Source: a virus
DNA: 42,754 nucleotides
Direction: 5' to 3' (one strand)
IMG/VR virus record: IMGVR_UViG_3300043403_000222
Location: 1 to 42,754 of that record
In this document: positions 1 through 6,622 of the stretch, piece by piece
How the letters are laid out: every line of letters starts with the position of its first letter
How positions within the stretch are numbered: the stretch's first letter is position 1
Notes under the pieces: model-generated
What the model saw: the letters and a program-made list of their open reading frames with translations, nothing else
Told to the model about the DNA's origin: nothing
Databases searched by the model: none
Translations under genes and position numbers: made by a program

Positions 1-1
1 C

Positions 2-508
2 GTTTTTAACTCTGTGCCCTTCCCAGAGGATCGGGAACACATGATGACTATTTTTCAGGCGCTCTGCTGTCGTGGTGCAAAATTGTTCCTCTTAACACTC
101 AAAGACACTCAACTTAAATCAAGCCTTTTCAGTAACCGCCCTGATAAGGTCAGTAGGGAAAGTAGGCTTGTTATGCTTGACTCCGAGCCGGGAACCTTTG
201 TCAGATCTATCCTGACTAGACCCAAGGTGCAAAAATACCACAGCCGCAAAGAGCTGATCGCTCAAGGCAATCGCTATTTCCATCGCACAACCTATAACTC
301 AGCCAGTGGCGGTAGCCACGGAATTGAGTGTGAAGGCAGCCGTGAGATCGACCCAGAAAGATTAGTTCGAGCATTGTTGTTTGAGTTTGACTTGCCATAC
401 CCAAACAACAAAAGAATGGGCTTGCAAGACAAAGCCGTTGCAGCCTTCAGCGCCTATACTGACATCGATTTAGTCTCAGTCCAAAAACACCTTAAGCAGA
501 ATGTCTAA
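2..508 (+). CDS. Hypothetical protein, possibly 5'-truncated
   Basis: I do not recognise this protein. The frame is open from the window edge; the first possible starts are GTG at 14 and ATG at 41, so the true start may lie outside the window. The product is basic at the N-terminus and has a conserved-looking middle (RGAKLFLL, then IECEGSREIDPERLVRALLFE) but no known motif, signal peptide or membrane segment. Its stop overlaps the start of the next gene by 8 nt, so the two are probably translationally coupled. If that neighbour is a small terminase, this gene would belong to a packaging or early module, which is only an inference. Confidence 0.55.
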   Translation, partial: VFNSVPFPEDREHMMTIFQALCCRGAKLFLLTLKDTQLKSSLFSNRPDKVSRESRLVMLDSEPGTFVRSILTRPKVQKYHSRKELIAQGNRYFHRTTYNSASGGSHGIECEGSREIDPERLVRALLFEFDLPYPNNKRMGLQDKAVAAFSAYTDIDLVSVQKHLKQNV

Positions 509-1166
509 GTTGACTCCTAAAGAAGTAGCCACCCGTGAAAACTTTGTTTTGTCGCGGGTGAGAGCAGGACTCTCGCGCAAACAAATCGCGCTGCAAATCA
601 GTGAACAGTTTGGAGTGGGTAGCACAGCAGCCGACGACGTTTATAACACTGTCATCGACGGACTAGCAGAGCGATCGCCTAACGACCTCCGGCGAAACAG
701 AGCAATCATTCTAGAAATGCTGCACTCTCAAGTCAGCTCATATCAAGCTGACCTGGTGGCCGTTCAGACCCAAATCAAAATCAGCCTAGATATACAAGAG
801 CAGCGAGCTTTAATCGCAGAGCAGCTATCTATTGCGACCTTAAGTAAAGACCGCAAAGCCGCCCTCAGAGCCGAGCTAAAAAGTTTACATTCCGTTAGGC
901 CAAACGTCATAACTGGCATGGTTGAAACCAAGGCCAGAGTGAGAACTCAGTTAGTAAGAGCGGTCGCCGAAATTGCTCGTGTTCATGGCCTATATAACGA
1001 GATGCCTCTACTCCAGGCTATCAGCGTTCTAGCTTCCACCGAGCTTCTGCCGCCGATCGTTGCCAGTCAAATGCTAGAAGCGATCGAGGGTATTTCCGAC
1101 TCGATCGAAAGAGCCGTCCAGTCAGAATCAAAACCACTGAACGTACTCGAAGAAGACCTCAACTAG
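501..1166 (+). CDS. HTH plus coiled-coil protein, possible small terminase subunit
   Basis: 221 residues. Residues about 10-50 (RVRAGLSRKQIALQISEQFG) form a helix-turn-helix of the type found at the N-terminus of phage small terminases and other DNA-recognition proteins. Residues about 65-150 are strongly helical and charged, a likely oligomerisation coiled coil. That layout (N-terminal HTH, helical core) fits a terminase small subunit, but there is no diagnostic motif and the large subunit lies over 30 kb away, so the role is tentative. The start overlaps the previous stop by 8 nt. Its end overlaps the convergent repressor gene by 8 nt. An alternative is a generic phage DNA-binding protein. 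Confidence 0.6.
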   Translation: MSKLTPKEVATRENFVLSRVRAGLSRKQIALQISEQFGVGSTAADDVYNTVIDGLAERSPNDLRRNRAIILEMLHSQVSSYQADLVAVQTQIKISLDIQEQRALIAEQLSIATLSKDRKAALRAELKSLHSVRPNVITGMVETKARVRTQLVRAVAEIARVHGLYNEMPLLQAISVLASTELLPPIVASQMLEAIEGISDSIERAVQSESKPLNVLEEDLN

Positions 1167-1521
1167 CGTTAATCAACTTCTGAGCGATTAATAAATTTAG
1201 CTCGCGGAGTTTGCTTTCAGGCAGTGTACTAACCGCCTGTTTCGCTATATCAAAATCTCTCCCAGGCCAAGATTCTTCTTCGACAGTGCCCTCAAGCATT
1301 TGCCACAACTCTGATGTAGTTTTGAGGCCAAGGAACAAAGCGATGGCGGGATGGCGCTCGGTATCAGGCATGGTTTTACCAGATTCCCATGCCTGATAAG
1401 CCCCCCTGGTTACGCCTAGTCTTTCGGCAGCAATGGGCTGACTAATACGCAAGCTTTTCCGTTGAGCAGCTAACAGCCTTCCCAGCGCCTCTCGTTTTTC
1501 GCGCAATGATTTTTCGAGCAT
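1159..1521 (-). CDS. XRE-family transcriptional regulator (repressor candidate)
   Basis: 120 residues. An XRE/Cro-CI helix-turn-helix spans about residues 12-65 (RKSLRISQPIAAERLGVTRGAY, AWESGKTMPD), including the typical recognition helix and the WESGK turn. The rest is a short helical tail without a LexA-like peptidase domain, so a RecA-cleaved repressor is unlikely. It is the only clear leftward gene in the first 5 kb and is divergent from the ribbon-helix-helix and ParB genes. A promoter with TTGACA (1577-1582) and TAGTAT (1553-1558), 18-bp spacer, lies directly upstream. The arrangement fits a lysogeny or immunity repressor; that role is inferred from context. Confidence 0.8.
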   Translation of the reverse strand: MLEKSLREKREALGRLLAAQRKSLRISQPIAAERLGVTRGAYQAWESGKTMPDTERHPAIALFLGLKTTSELWQMLEGTVEEESWPGRDFDIAKQAVSTLPESKLRELNLLIAQKLINAS

Positions 1522-1552
1522 AGTCTGAAGAATGACTCAAGGACATACCACT

Positions 1553-1582
1553 ATACTACTCGCCGTATAAAGCGGGTGTCAA
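1553..1582 (-). promoter_or_regulatory. Leftward promoter of the XRE gene
   Basis: On the minus strand, TTGACA at 1577-1582 (perfect -35) is followed after 18 bp by TAGTAT at 1553-1558. The predicted start is near 1546, about 25 nt upstream of the XRE start codon. No clear Shine-Dalgarno sequence is seen before the ATG. It is divergent from the promoter at 1641-1669. Confidence 0.55.
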
Positions 1583-1640
1583 CAAAGTGTGACCAACAGC
1601 ATTGACAAAGTACATGCAACTGTAGTACCAAATCAACTTG

Positions 1641-1669
1641 TTGACAAAGTAGACTGTACGATTTATCTT
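1641..1669 (+). promoter_or_regulatory. Rightward promoter overlapping a 19-bp inverted repeat
   Basis: A perfect TTGACA (-35) at 1641-1646, a 17-bp spacer and TATCTT (-10) at 1664-1669. The spacer and -10 lie inside the inverted repeat 1647-1688, so a protein bound to the repeat would block RNA polymerase. The predicted start is near 1676, about 20 nt before the ATG at 1696. Confidence 0.6.
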
Positions 1670-1688
1670 TAAATCGTACAGTCTACTT
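1647..1688. repeat. Perfect 19-bp inverted repeat, probable operator
   Basis: Arms at 1647-1665 and 1670-1688 are exact reverse complements separated by TCTT. Each arm carries the AGTAGACTGTACGAT block. The repeat covers the -10 element and early transcribed region of the rightward promoter and ends 7 nt before the small RHH gene. It is best read as the operator of the RHH or XRE protein; a transcript hairpin is a weaker alternative because no T-run follows. Confidence 0.7.
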
Positions 1689-1695
1689 CGGTATT

Positions 1696-1869
1696 ATGAA
1701 AGAAGGCACAACCAAGCTGACGATAACTATTAATGCAAAATTCAAGGAAGACCTCAAAATCTTAGGGATTCGCAAGAGCCTCTCAATGGGAGAGCTGATC
1801 AGCGAAGCTTGCAAAAGTAAGTGGTTCTCTGATACAGGCGACTGTACCGATGCAACAGATCTCAGTTAA
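1696..1869 (+). CDS. Small ribbon-helix-helix DNA-binding protein (57 aa)
   Basis: An ATG at 1696 opens a 57-residue frame ending with TAA at 1867-1869. The sequence begins with a predicted beta strand (TKLTITINAKF), then helix A (KEDLKILGI), a turn and helix B (SLSMGELISEACKS), the Arc/CopG/ParG ribbon-helix-helix pattern. The gene sits directly behind the 19-bp inverted repeat, so autorepression is likely. It is upstream of the ParB-domain gene in the same direction. An RHH protein next to ParB recalls plasmid partition cassettes, but no ParA ATPase is seen. No Shine-Dalgarno sequence precedes the ATG. Confidence 0.65.
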   Translation: MKEGTTKLTITINAKFKEDLKILGIRKSLSMGELISEACKSKWFSDTGDCTDATDLS

Positions 1870-1901
1870 GTCCATGTATTAATCTCCAGCACACTACAAC
1901 C

Positions 1902-3320
1902 ATGCCACTAACAAAGAAAGTATTCTCAAATAGCAAGACAGTAACCTCAAAAACCAGCACTCTCGCACTAGAGATTGTGCAGATACCAGTAGCAAAGCTT
2001 CATCCCCATCCTCTCAATCCCCGTCCTTGGTCGGACACGTATCAGTGCCATGTCCACGCTGATAAGGTGGAAGAACTGATTCACAGCATTGGCAGCGGTG
2101 ATTACGACTGGCATGAGCCGATCCACGTAAGGCAATTTGGAGGAGACTCGTATCAAATCCTTGCGGGTCATCACCGCTACTGCGCGATGGTTGCTTTGAA
2201 TAAAAAAGAGGTTCCTTGTCTAATCCTTGAAAACATTGATGACGCAGAAGCGGCAATCAGACTAGTAGCTCGCCAGGGCAAAGGGGTGGAGCCTTGGGAC
2301 TTAGCTCACCACGCTTACAGTCTCTGCGTCACCGAGCAAATCTGCTCGCAGGTTGATTACGGAGCGAAGACGGGTTATGGAGCGGCGCTTATCAGCAAAT
2401 GGATTCGAGCCGAAGAAATGCGCCAAGCCACGGGCGTTAAGAATCTATCGATTACTAGTTGCGCGATGATATCTCGTGCCCCACAGAATCATTGGCAAAG
2501 CCTAGCCGATCGAGCAGTAGCCGAGAACCTTAGCACCAGAGACTTAGATAGCTTGGTGGCAGTCGCTCAAGGAAAGGCTCCAGCCAGCACTCACACCCCA
2601 TCTATTCAGACCGTATCTGAGCCTGACTCACCAGAGCCATCGAAGACGGTAGAGATGGAGCAAACTATTACGGTACACAAAGCGATTCCGGCTCCACCTC
2701 CGATCGGTTTGTTCCAGCCAGTTGGCCACCAAACTAATCTCAAGAGATGGGACAACCCGGTTGGTGGAAGCTTTGATTTGGTTATCGCCGATCGGTCCAC
2801 ACTCAGAGAAGAACCAGACGAGGCTTTTCGAGTGGTGGGGGAATTACTAAATCCCTTGACTGGACGACTCGTTGTGGTCTGCGAGCCGCGCCATACTTTT
2901 ACAACCCTGAAGGCAGCCGAGTACGGCAAGCTGCATTTAGAGCAGAAGCTGGTCTGGGTGCGTGGCGATGGTGAACATGATGAAATCGAGGCGGGGCGCT
3001 GGCCAAACAACTATCGAGACATCTTGGTTCTAAATATCCAAGAACCAGCGCATTTCAATGGCAAAGAAGCTGCGAGGCATTTCAGTATATCTGCCAGCGA
3101 TATTTTAAAGCTAGCTGCCAGTCCTAATGGGGGCATTAGCCAAACCCTTGCTGAGTTACTGCTTCGCACCTACGCTCCAGACAATGCCCAAGTCTTGCTA
3201 CCAGCAGCGTTCGAGGCACACGCCATAATTGCAGCCCAGCGACTGAATCATCATGTCACTTGGCTGGAGGCATCTCCACCGCTGTTTGAGTCGATCGAGA
3301 GGGCATTGCCATCATGGTAG
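1902..3320 (+). CDS. ParB/Srx-domain protein fused to a degenerate DNA methyltransferase fold
   Basis: 472 residues. Residues about 25-125 are a ParB/sulfiredoxin nuclease-like domain (HPLNPRPW; AGHHRYCAM is the GHxR box). A Pro/Thr-rich linker follows (about 220-265). Residues about 280-470 follow the order of an N4/N6 DNA methyltransferase: FDLVIADRS stands where FDLVxxDPPY is expected, and near the C-terminus VLLPAAFEAHAIIAAQRL stands where VLDPFxGSGTTxxAAxxL is expected. Both catalytic (DPPY) and SAM-binding (FxGSG) signatures are lost, so the domain is probably catalytically dead and may be a DNA-recognition or structural module. ParB-methyltransferase fusions are known in phages and plasmids; the decay is seen directly here. 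It overlaps the next gene by 7 nt. Confidence 0.75.
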   Translation: MPLTKKVFSNSKTVTSKTSTLALEIVQIPVAKLHPHPLNPRPWSDTYQCHVHADKVEELIHSIGSGDYDWHEPIHVRQFGGDSYQILAGHHRYCAMVALNKKEVPCLILENIDDAEAAIRLVARQGKGVEPWDLAHHAYSLCVTEQICSQVDYGAKTGYGAALISKWIRAEEMRQATGVKNLSITSCAMISRAPQNHWQSLADRAVAENLSTRDLDSLVAVAQGKAPASTHTPSIQTVSEPDSPEPSKTVEMEQTITVHKAIPAPPPIGLFQPVGHQTNLKRWDNPVGGSFDLVIADRSTLREEPDEAFRVVGELLNPLTGRLVVVCEPRHTFTTLKAAEYGKLHLEQKLVWVRGDGEHDEIEAGRWPNNYRDILVLNIQEPAHFNGKEAARHFSISASDILKLAASPNGGISQTLAELLLRTYAPDNAQVLLPAAFEAHAIIAAQRLNHHVTWLEASPPLFESIERALPSW

Positions 3321-3640
3321 CTACCGAACTACAAAGTGTTAGTCGAATCAACGTAATAGCGCTCAGCCTATTGCGGTATTTGACACTAAAGAACGAGCCG
3401 GTATCAGCCGCTCAGCTCCATTTAGAATGGTCATTCTGTAATGTCTCTGAACAGTGGGACATGAACGATGGCAGCATCCGCCAATTGCTTACCACGATGA
3501 CCAGTAATGGACTGCTCGAAGTGACCACTAGAGAAAAGGAAAAGCTTTATCAAGTAGCCGCTGGAGGCTATCGACTGATGAACGATTTCCTAGAGATCGA
3601 TGCCAATATTCTCGCCAAGAAATGGAAGATTAAACCATGA
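3314..3640 (+). CDS. Winged-helix-like small DNA-binding protein
   Basis: 108 residues, overlapping the ParB fusion gene by 7 nt and the next gene by 4 nt (ATGA). The predicted helix-helix-wing layout, with IRQLLTTMTSNGLLEV followed by a YQVAAGGYRLM strand region, resembles winged helix proteins of the MarR/PadR sort, where the 'L...NGLLE...' helix-turn precedes the wing. No family is assigned with certainty. The context (a run of DNA-binding genes) supports a regulatory role. Confidence 0.6.
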   Translation: MVATELQSVSRINVIALSLLRYLTLKNEPVSAAQLHLEWSFCNVSEQWDMNDGSIRQLLTTMTSNGLLEVTTREKEKLYQVAAGGYRLMNDFLEIDANILAKKWKIKP

Positions 3641-3954
3641 TCACTAAAGCTCCCTTTAAGCCCAAGCCTTGGAAGATGATTACGAGCAGCTACACTGCTG
3701 TCGCTGGCGATCGACTAATTCTAGAGCCGCAGTCTTCCACTACTGTGATTACTACTGACTCAAGCCCAAGCATGGGCGACGAAATCACGGTGATAAGAAT
3801 TGGCGCGATTATGACAATCCAATTCGATTTACAGGGTAAGAAACTAAACGGTGTAGTTCCCTCGAACGTGAGCTACACCGTTGGCAAAGTAGACACTCTT
3901 TTGTACACAGGCAGCACTATTGGGTGGGTATCTTTAAATGGATTCATCGTCTAA
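3637..3954 (+). CDS. Small beta-rich protein resembling a tail-fibre tip domain
   Basis: 105 residues. The sequence AVAGDRLILE, ITTDSSPSMGDEITVI, NVSYTVGKVDTLLYTGSTIGWV follows the pattern of the short beta domain often found in phage tail fibres (YTAxAGDxxxVDTSAG..., ...GDxVxIxDA..., ...vtlvYdGtgW). Here it is free-standing, without a fibre shaft, in a run of regulatory genes. It overlaps its neighbours on both sides (4 nt and 17 nt), so it is part of the operon. It might be a decoration or receptor-binding protein; I cannot tell from sequence. Confidence 0.5.
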   Translation: MITKAPFKPKPWKMITSSYTAVAGDRLILEPQSSTTVITTDSSPSMGDEITVIRIGAIMTIQFDLQGKKLNGVVPSNVSYTVGKVDTLLYTGSTIGWVSLNGFIV

Positions 3955-4264
3955 GGTGCGAGAACTGGAACTAACAGTGCAGCGGCTATGGCAACGAGTC
4001 GATGCGCTGGAAGCTCATGCCAAGCCATCGGCTAAAGGAGAATGGCTGACCCCGGCCAAGGCTGCCGAAGCTAGCGGCGGGCGATATAGCGAATATCTGA
4101 TACGCGCTCGTATCGACAGAGCCATTGAATCACCTGTTAGCACTCGGTTAATTGCCGGAAAGCATTACAGCAAAACTCGAATCGGTGAATCTCGTTGGCA
4201 GTACAAGGTTTACTGGCCAGCGTTTGACGACTTATTGCAACAAGAAAGTACTTTGGAGAACTGA
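3938..4264 (+). CDS. Excisionase-like or MerR-like small DNA-binding protein
   Basis: 108 residues. An N-terminal coiled coil (VRELELTVQRLWQRVDALE, residues 6-24) is followed by a putative winged helix: WLTPAKAAEASGGRYSEYLIR, then AGKHYSKTRIGESRWQYKVY and a closing helix FDDLLQQES. A helix-turn-helix followed by a wing with RWQYKV is common in excisionase and phage Alp-type regulators. Proximity to the integrase (about 1 kb) makes an excisionase role attractive but unproven. It starts within the previous gene and abuts the next (stop TGA 4262-4264, next start 4265). Confidence 0.5.
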   Translation: MDSSSKVRELELTVQRLWQRVDALEAHAKPSAKGEWLTPAKAAEASGGRYSEYLIRARIDRAIESPVSTRLIAGKHYSKTRIGESRWQYKVYWPAFDDLLQQESTLEN

Positions 4265-4714
4265 TTGAAACGGCAACCAACAGATCAAGAAACGGCGGCG
4301 CTACTTGAAATGCACGAAAACGGCAAATCCATGAATGCCATGCGCCTCTCTTTTAACTGCTCAAAAGAGACTCTAGTGCAGTGGTTCGAGCTACTGGGAC
4401 TAGAGCCGATCGGCACTACTAAAAAGCTGCGTACCACTGATTTGGCGACAAACGAAGAAGCAGTTTTTCGCAAGTATTACGCCACCATGCCCACAGTGAG
4501 AGAAGTCACCAATAGATACGATATTAGTAGGAGAACGCTGAATCGATGGCTAGAAAAACTTCACCTTGAGAAGCACTGCTCTCAGGCTAGGAGCCAGGAA
4601 ACCACAGTGAGTCATCAAAGCGATTTGGTCAAAGACGAGAAGTATGTTTACGTTGAGTCGATCGCCCAACGATTCCACCGACAGGGGCTAGTGAAGCTCA
4701 ATCCATACAGATGA
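4265..4714 (+). CDS. Protein with two helix-turn-helix segments
   Basis: 149 residues from a TTG start directly after the previous stop. Two HTH-like segments are visible: ALLEMHENGKSMNAMRLSFN...TLVQWFELLGL (about 11-45) and VREVTNRYDISRRTLNRWLEKL (about 76-98), as in resolvase-type and transposase-type DNA-recognition domains. No catalytic domain is present. It is probably a phage regulator or DNA-structuring protein. It overlaps the next gene by 4 nt. Confidence 0.6.
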   Translation: MKRQPTDQETAALLEMHENGKSMNAMRLSFNCSKETLVQWFELLGLEPIGTTKKLRTTDLATNEEAVFRKYYATMPTVREVTNRYDISRRTLNRWLEKLHLEKHCSQARSQETTVSHQSDLVKDEKYVYVESIAQRFHRQGLVKLNPYR

Positions 4715-4926
4715 TTCGCCCAGGCAACAAAGTTGAAACTTTTCACCCACTCAGCGGTCAACGCTTTGTGGGTTTCGTTGACCTAATCAAAGACTGTACT
4801 CCGACGACCAGCGGCGTTCGTGACGCAGAGCCTGTGTTCAAAGCGTTAGTGAGATTGGTAGACAAAGAGGGTGAGTCAATAGCGACCGAACTAATCTCCG
4901 TTGAGCTGCTGGAATTAATCGATTAA
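4711..4926 (+). CDS. Hypothetical small protein (beta-rich)
   Basis: 71 residues, overlapping the previous gene by 4 nt (ATGA). Strand-rich sequence (KVETFHPLSGQRFVGFVDLI, VFKALVRLVDKEGE) with the look of a small SH3-like or 'modifier' barrel; no recognised family. It is the last gene of the overlapping operon, and a palindrome follows 6 nt after its stop. Confidence 0.5.
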   Translation: MIRPGNKVETFHPLSGQRFVGFVDLIKDCTPTTSGVRDAEPVFKALVRLVDKEGESIATELISVELLELID

Positions 4927-4932
4927 CAAAAA

Positions 4933-4944
4933 CTACGCGCGTAG
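4933..4944. repeat. Dispersed palindrome, copy 1 of 3
   Basis: The core CTACGCGCGTAG, followed by ATTT, lies 6 nt after a stop codon and 7 nt before the next start. It matches the longer, perfect copies at 27463-27484 and 38925-38946, except that the base left of the core is A, so only 12 bp are perfectly palindromic here. Confidence 0.75.
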
Positions 4945-4951
4945 ATTTCTT

Positions 4952-5137
4952 ATGAGGTATCCAAATCTGCATACTTGGCAAAAACGGCCAATCGGCAATA
5001 TTTGTGTGTGCTGTGGCCGATCGGTCCAAATCACGCCAGAGATGAAAAATGTCTATTTGCTCACGATCGGGAGTGCAGTCTCATGGTCACACCGAAGCTG
5101 CTGGGACGAAGGGCGACCCCCAAGTCACTCGGTCTGA
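4952..5137 (+). CDS. Small cysteine-containing hypothetical protein
   Basis: 61 residues starting just after palindrome copy 1. It contains CVCCGRSVQITP and a later SHRSCWDEG, three or four cysteines plus histidine that could bind zinc. No Shine-Dalgarno sequence is evident. The 3' end overlaps the convergent integrase gene by 13 nt. It may be a real small gene or a chance frame; the cysteine spacing and operon position are the only support. Confidence 0.4.
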   Translation: MRYPNLHTWQKRPIGNICVCCGRSVQITPEMKNVYLLTIGSAVSWSHRSCWDEGRPPSHSV

Positions 5138-6249
5138 TCCAGTGCCTGAGCTTGGCTATTTCGCAACTGGCGAAAGTGTTCTTTGGTCAGAAAGCGATTG
5201 TAGGTAGAGGTATGAACCTCTACAGAATGCCCCATAAACTTAGCGGCTAGGCGCACGTCTAACCCAGCAACAATCGTGTGCCAAGCGTAAAGATGGCGCA
5301 GGTCGTAGAGATTAAAAGGCAGACCCAGGCGAGTCAGTTTGGTACGGAAGCTGGCAGTCTGAGTTTTGACCGAAGCGCCACGAGACTTGAAGATTACCGG
5401 TTCCCGAGTCCCCAGATTAAAGGTGTCAAACAACTCGATCGGGTAGGGGTAGGTAACGCGCCACTCACCGAGCTTTGAGCTGTAGACCGACAATTCCTTC
5501 TCGGTTCTGAGGTTAGCAAAATCGCAGAATTGAGCGCCTTCGCCTGGGCGCAAACCAAAAGCGGCTCTGATGGCGTACTCGAACTGCACCGATTCTGGCA
5601 ACCTCTGATGCCACTCAACCACGGTGGCAAGATCAGGCAAGTCTCGTTGAAGCACTTCGCCGCTGCGGTAATTGCTTTTAAGAGCCAGCAGAGGTTTATG
5701 GTCAAGCTCAGCAAGCATGGCCAATTTGGAGTACGCCATAACCGATCGAGTACGAGACTTGGTGCCAGCCTGGGTATTGAGAATGTGCTTCTTAAGGAGT
5801 TCGATCGACAGCGGTGCCGATTCAGGCAGTAATCGATAGGGGTAGCCGTAGTCGGCCATCCAGTTAATCAAGGTGTCTGGGGTTTCCTCTCGCTTGTCAA
5901 AATACTCTGCTCTGGCTAATGCGGCGAATTCACCAACGGTACAAGGCTGAAAAGTTCGGACAGCTTCCTCGATCGGAGTCGGCAGATAGTCAGCCCAATC
6001 AAACCTGTCTAGAGCTAAATCAGTGGTGATGGCGATCGACTTCTCCAGGGCTGCTCGCAAACCTCTGACCGTCGCCTTCATTTTGAGAGGCAACTCTCGG
6101 CTCTTAGCCTTGGTTTCGCCGGGTTTGGGTGGAAAAGTTGCCCTCAAATATAGAGAGCCGGTCACGCGCCGAATTGTGCCCTGCCCATAACCCGCTCTTA
6201 GCTTTTTGTTGATCTTCTGAATCTCTTTGTCCACAAGGGAATAATCCAT
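5125..6249 (-). CDS. int: Tyrosine-family site-specific integrase
   Basis: 374 residues from ATG at 6249, preceded by GAGG with good spacing; the frame is open further upstream through the tRNA fragment, but that extension is not protein-like. The N-terminal part (TIRRVTGSLYLRATFPPKPGE) is typical of cyanobacterial integrases, followed by a core-binding domain. Catalytic residues are visible: R234 in FGLRPGE, R318-H319 in DLRH, H341 in MGHS and the nucleophile Y350 in STYNRF. It catalyses recombination between attP and a host tRNA-Phe gene, whose 3' half lies 145 bp upstream. The conserved direct repeat 6253-6265 overlaps its ribosome-binding region, so Int may regulate itself. Confidence 0.95.
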   Translation of the reverse strand: MDYSLVDKEIQKINKKLRAGYGQGTIRRVTGSLYLRATFPPKPGETKAKSRELPLKMKATVRGLRAALEKSIAITTDLALDRFDWADYLPTPIEEAVRTFQPCTVGEFAALARAEYFDKREETPDTLINWMADYGYPYRLLPESAPLSIELLKKHILNTQAGTKSRTRSVMAYSKLAMLAELDHKPLLALKSNYRSGEVLQRDLPDLATVVEWHQRLPESVQFEYAIRAAFGLRPGEGAQFCDFANLRTEKELSVYSSKLGEWRVTYPYPIELFDTFNLGTREPVIFKSRGASVKTQTASFRTKLTRLGLPFNLYDLRHLYAWHTIVAGLDVRLAAKFMGHSVEVHTSTYNRFLTKEHFRQLRNSQAQALDQTE

Positions 6250-6252
6250 TTT

Positions 6253-6265
6253 GCCTCTACCAAAA
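6253..6265. repeat. Putative integrase arm-type site, left copy
   Basis: GCCTCTACCAAAA, repeated exactly at 6495-6507 in the same orientation. The two copies flank the tRNA-derived core, which is the geometry of integrase arm sites. The similarity continues weakly beyond the 13 bp (ACTACCAACGCC versus CTTACCATCACC). This copy overlaps the ribosome-binding region of int. Confidence 0.5.
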
Positions 6266-6343
6266 ACACTACCAACGCCTTTTAAGTAATTTAAGTTATT
6301 TAGGCGCAAATTGTTAAAAACAAGAAAAAGAAGCACCAGACCA

Positions 6344-6373
6344 AAAGCCCCACCGGGTAAGGGGTGGGGCTTT
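6344..6373 (-). terminator. Intrinsic terminator hairpin captured with the tRNA-Phe 3' end
   Basis: A perfect 11-bp stem (AAAGCCCCACC at 6344-6354, GGTGGGGCTTT at 6363-6373) with an 8-nt loop. On the minus strand it follows the tRNA 3' end by 20 nt and is followed by T-rich sequence. It is most simply the host tRNA terminator carried in the phage att region, and it also insulates int from upstream transcription. Confidence 0.65.
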
Positions 6374-6393
6374 AAATGGTGATATATGGTGGA

Positions 6394-6440
6394 TGCCAAG
6401 AAGGGGACTTGAACCCCTGACACGAGGATTTTCAGTCCTC
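6394..6440 (-). other. attP core: 3' half of tRNA-Phe(GAA)
   Basis: Read on the minus strand, the segment holds a full anticodon arm (GAGGA, loop CTGAAAA with anticodon GAA complementary to 6431-6433, TCCTC), the variable bases GTGTC, a T-arm (AGGGG-TTCAAGT-CCCCT) and the 3' acceptor strand TCTTGGC plus discriminator A. No D-arm or 5' acceptor strand precedes it. A 3' tRNA half beside an integrase gene is the hallmark of a phage attachment site, since integration rebuilds the host tRNA. No encoded CCA follows (TCCA instead). Confidence 0.85.
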
Positions 6441-6494
6441 GCTTCGTTTGACCCTGATTACTGATGCACACTGACTTCAGTCGATGAAGGTATC

Positions 6495-6507
6495 GCCTCT
6501 ACCAAAA
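6495..6507. repeat. Putative integrase arm-type site, right copy
   Basis: Exact second copy of the 13-bp direct repeat seen at 6253-6265, on the far side of the tRNA-Phe fragment, about 55 bp from the anticodon arm. Confidence 0.5.
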
Positions 6508-6564
6508 TCTTACCATCACCATCAAATAATGCCAAATGCTTTCACAGCAAGGGTTTTGACGATT

Positions 6565-6599
6565 AAGGCGATGAGCTCACATTTTGAACTCATCGCCTT
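6565..6599 (-). terminator. Hairpin downstream of the leftward gene at 6623-7015
   Basis: An 11-bp perfect stem (AAGGCGATGAG at 6565-6575, CTCATCGCCTT at 6589-6599) with a 13-nt loop, 24 nt past the end of the leftward gene. T-runs are weak on both sides, so termination may be inefficient or bidirectional. Confidence 0.5.
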
Positions 6600-6622
6600 T
6601 GGTAAAGAATTGTAACAGTGGT

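Noticed and set aside
1602-1630. A third rightward promoter at the first TTGACAAAGTA copy
   Set aside because: The -35 is perfect but no -10-like hexamer lies 16-18 bp downstream.
4975-5250. 91-residue rightward frame overlapping the integrase 3' end
   Set aside because: It is largely antisense to the catalytic end of the integrase and lies in another frame of the better-supported 4952-5137 candidate.
6250-6471. N-terminal extension of the integrase frame up to 6471
   Set aside because: It is read through the tRNA fragment and its terminator, and the ATG at 6249 has a proper ribosome-binding site and a family-typical N-terminus.
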